NCBI GenBank assembly: GCA_019649035.1
Contig: BMAT01004195.1
Coordinates: 82,817-139,946, forward strand
Direction of reading: 5' to 3'
Length of the DNA stretch: 57,130 bases
Source of the DNA: Elysia marginata
Lineage: Eukaryota; Mollusca; Gastropoda; Plakobranchidae
Part shown: positions 57,089-57,130 of the stretch, piece by piece
Numbering within the stretch: the stretch's first letter is position 1
Layout: each line of letters opens with the position of its first letter
Position numbers and translations under genes: made by a program
Notes under the pieces: model-generated
The model's database searches: none
What the model was told of the DNA's origin: nothing
Seen by the model: only the letters and a program-made list of their open reading frames with translations

Positions 57089-57130
57089 AGCTCTTCTTCT
57101 TCTTTTTTTTTCTTCTTCTTCTTCTTCTTC
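57089..57130. repeat. (TTC)n microsatellite cut by the window end
   Basis: CTT/TTC triplets with a short T run continue to the last base, so the repeat extends beyond the window. Confidence 0.95.

Noticed and set aside
1-57130. CRISPR array, bacterial operon, ribosome binding sites or rRNA
   Set aside because: No direct-repeat/spacer structure, no tightly packed long ORFs and no rRNA-like blocks. The DNA looks like animal nuclear sequence.
1-57130. Retrovirus, LTR element or Polinton remains
   Set aside because: No paired long terminal repeats and no protease, integrase, capsid or viral polymerase motifs were recognised in any frame.

Overview
The window looks like non-coding or intron-rich nuclear DNA from an animal, most likely a mollusc and perhaps a gastropod. 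It is AT-rich and full of long microsatellites, including TTC, GTA, ATC, TTA, TATC, GA and CT tracts. It contains tRNA-derived SINEs, a decayed LINE and foldback elements, and no operon-like gene packing. The words CTAGATCTA and TAGGCCTA recur. The mollusc assignment rests on the general look of the repeats and is an inference.

No complete protein-coding gene can be read here. Most open frames are short, and the longest ones come from microsatellites, N runs or a near-homopurine tract. A few short, richer-GC pockets have coding-like codons, and some have plausible splice sites: about 7.1-7.3, 11.8, 14.5, 15.1-15.3, 21.7-22.0, 29.5-30.0, 33.8-34.0, 39.7-40.3, 50.4 and 52.55 kb. They are listed at low confidence as candidate exons or small ORFs. 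Nothing links them into one gene. The splice motifs are short enough that chance matches are expected.

Layout. 0-12 kb: AT-rich sequence with CT/GA/TATC and TTC/GTA tracts and a GC-richer pocket at 7.1-7.3 kb. 12.2-12.9 kb: an assembly gap opening inside a TATC tract. 13.4 kb: a 165-bp retroelement-like insertion with a 12-bp target-site duplication and GATAA repeats, in opposite orientation, at its two ends. 14-31 kb: mostly featureless, with (GTA)n at 18.5-18.86 kb, (AAG)n at 24 kb and TATC/GAT tracts at 30 kb. 31.66-32.40 kb: an element bounded by 24-bp inverted repeats and holding a near-perfect foldback with 103-bp arms. 36.8-37.4 kb: a near-homopurine tract of about 550 bp. 38.5 kb: a second gap. 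43.5-47.7 kb: a repeat cluster with three different tRNA-headed SINE-like copies, a 200-bp sequence present twice and a 19-bp-stem inverted repeat. 51.3-52.4 kb: a degenerate tandem array of about 155-182 bp units. 54.6-55.4 kb: ATC and TTA repeats. 55.6-56.2 kb: a decayed non-LTR reverse transcriptase C-terminus. The window ends inside a TTC tract.

The strongest observations are structural: the long hairpin inside a terminal-inverted-repeat element, the cryptic satellite array, the TSD-flanked GATAA element and the 43.5-47.7 kb repeat cluster. No retroviral, LTR or Polinton-like element was recognised.
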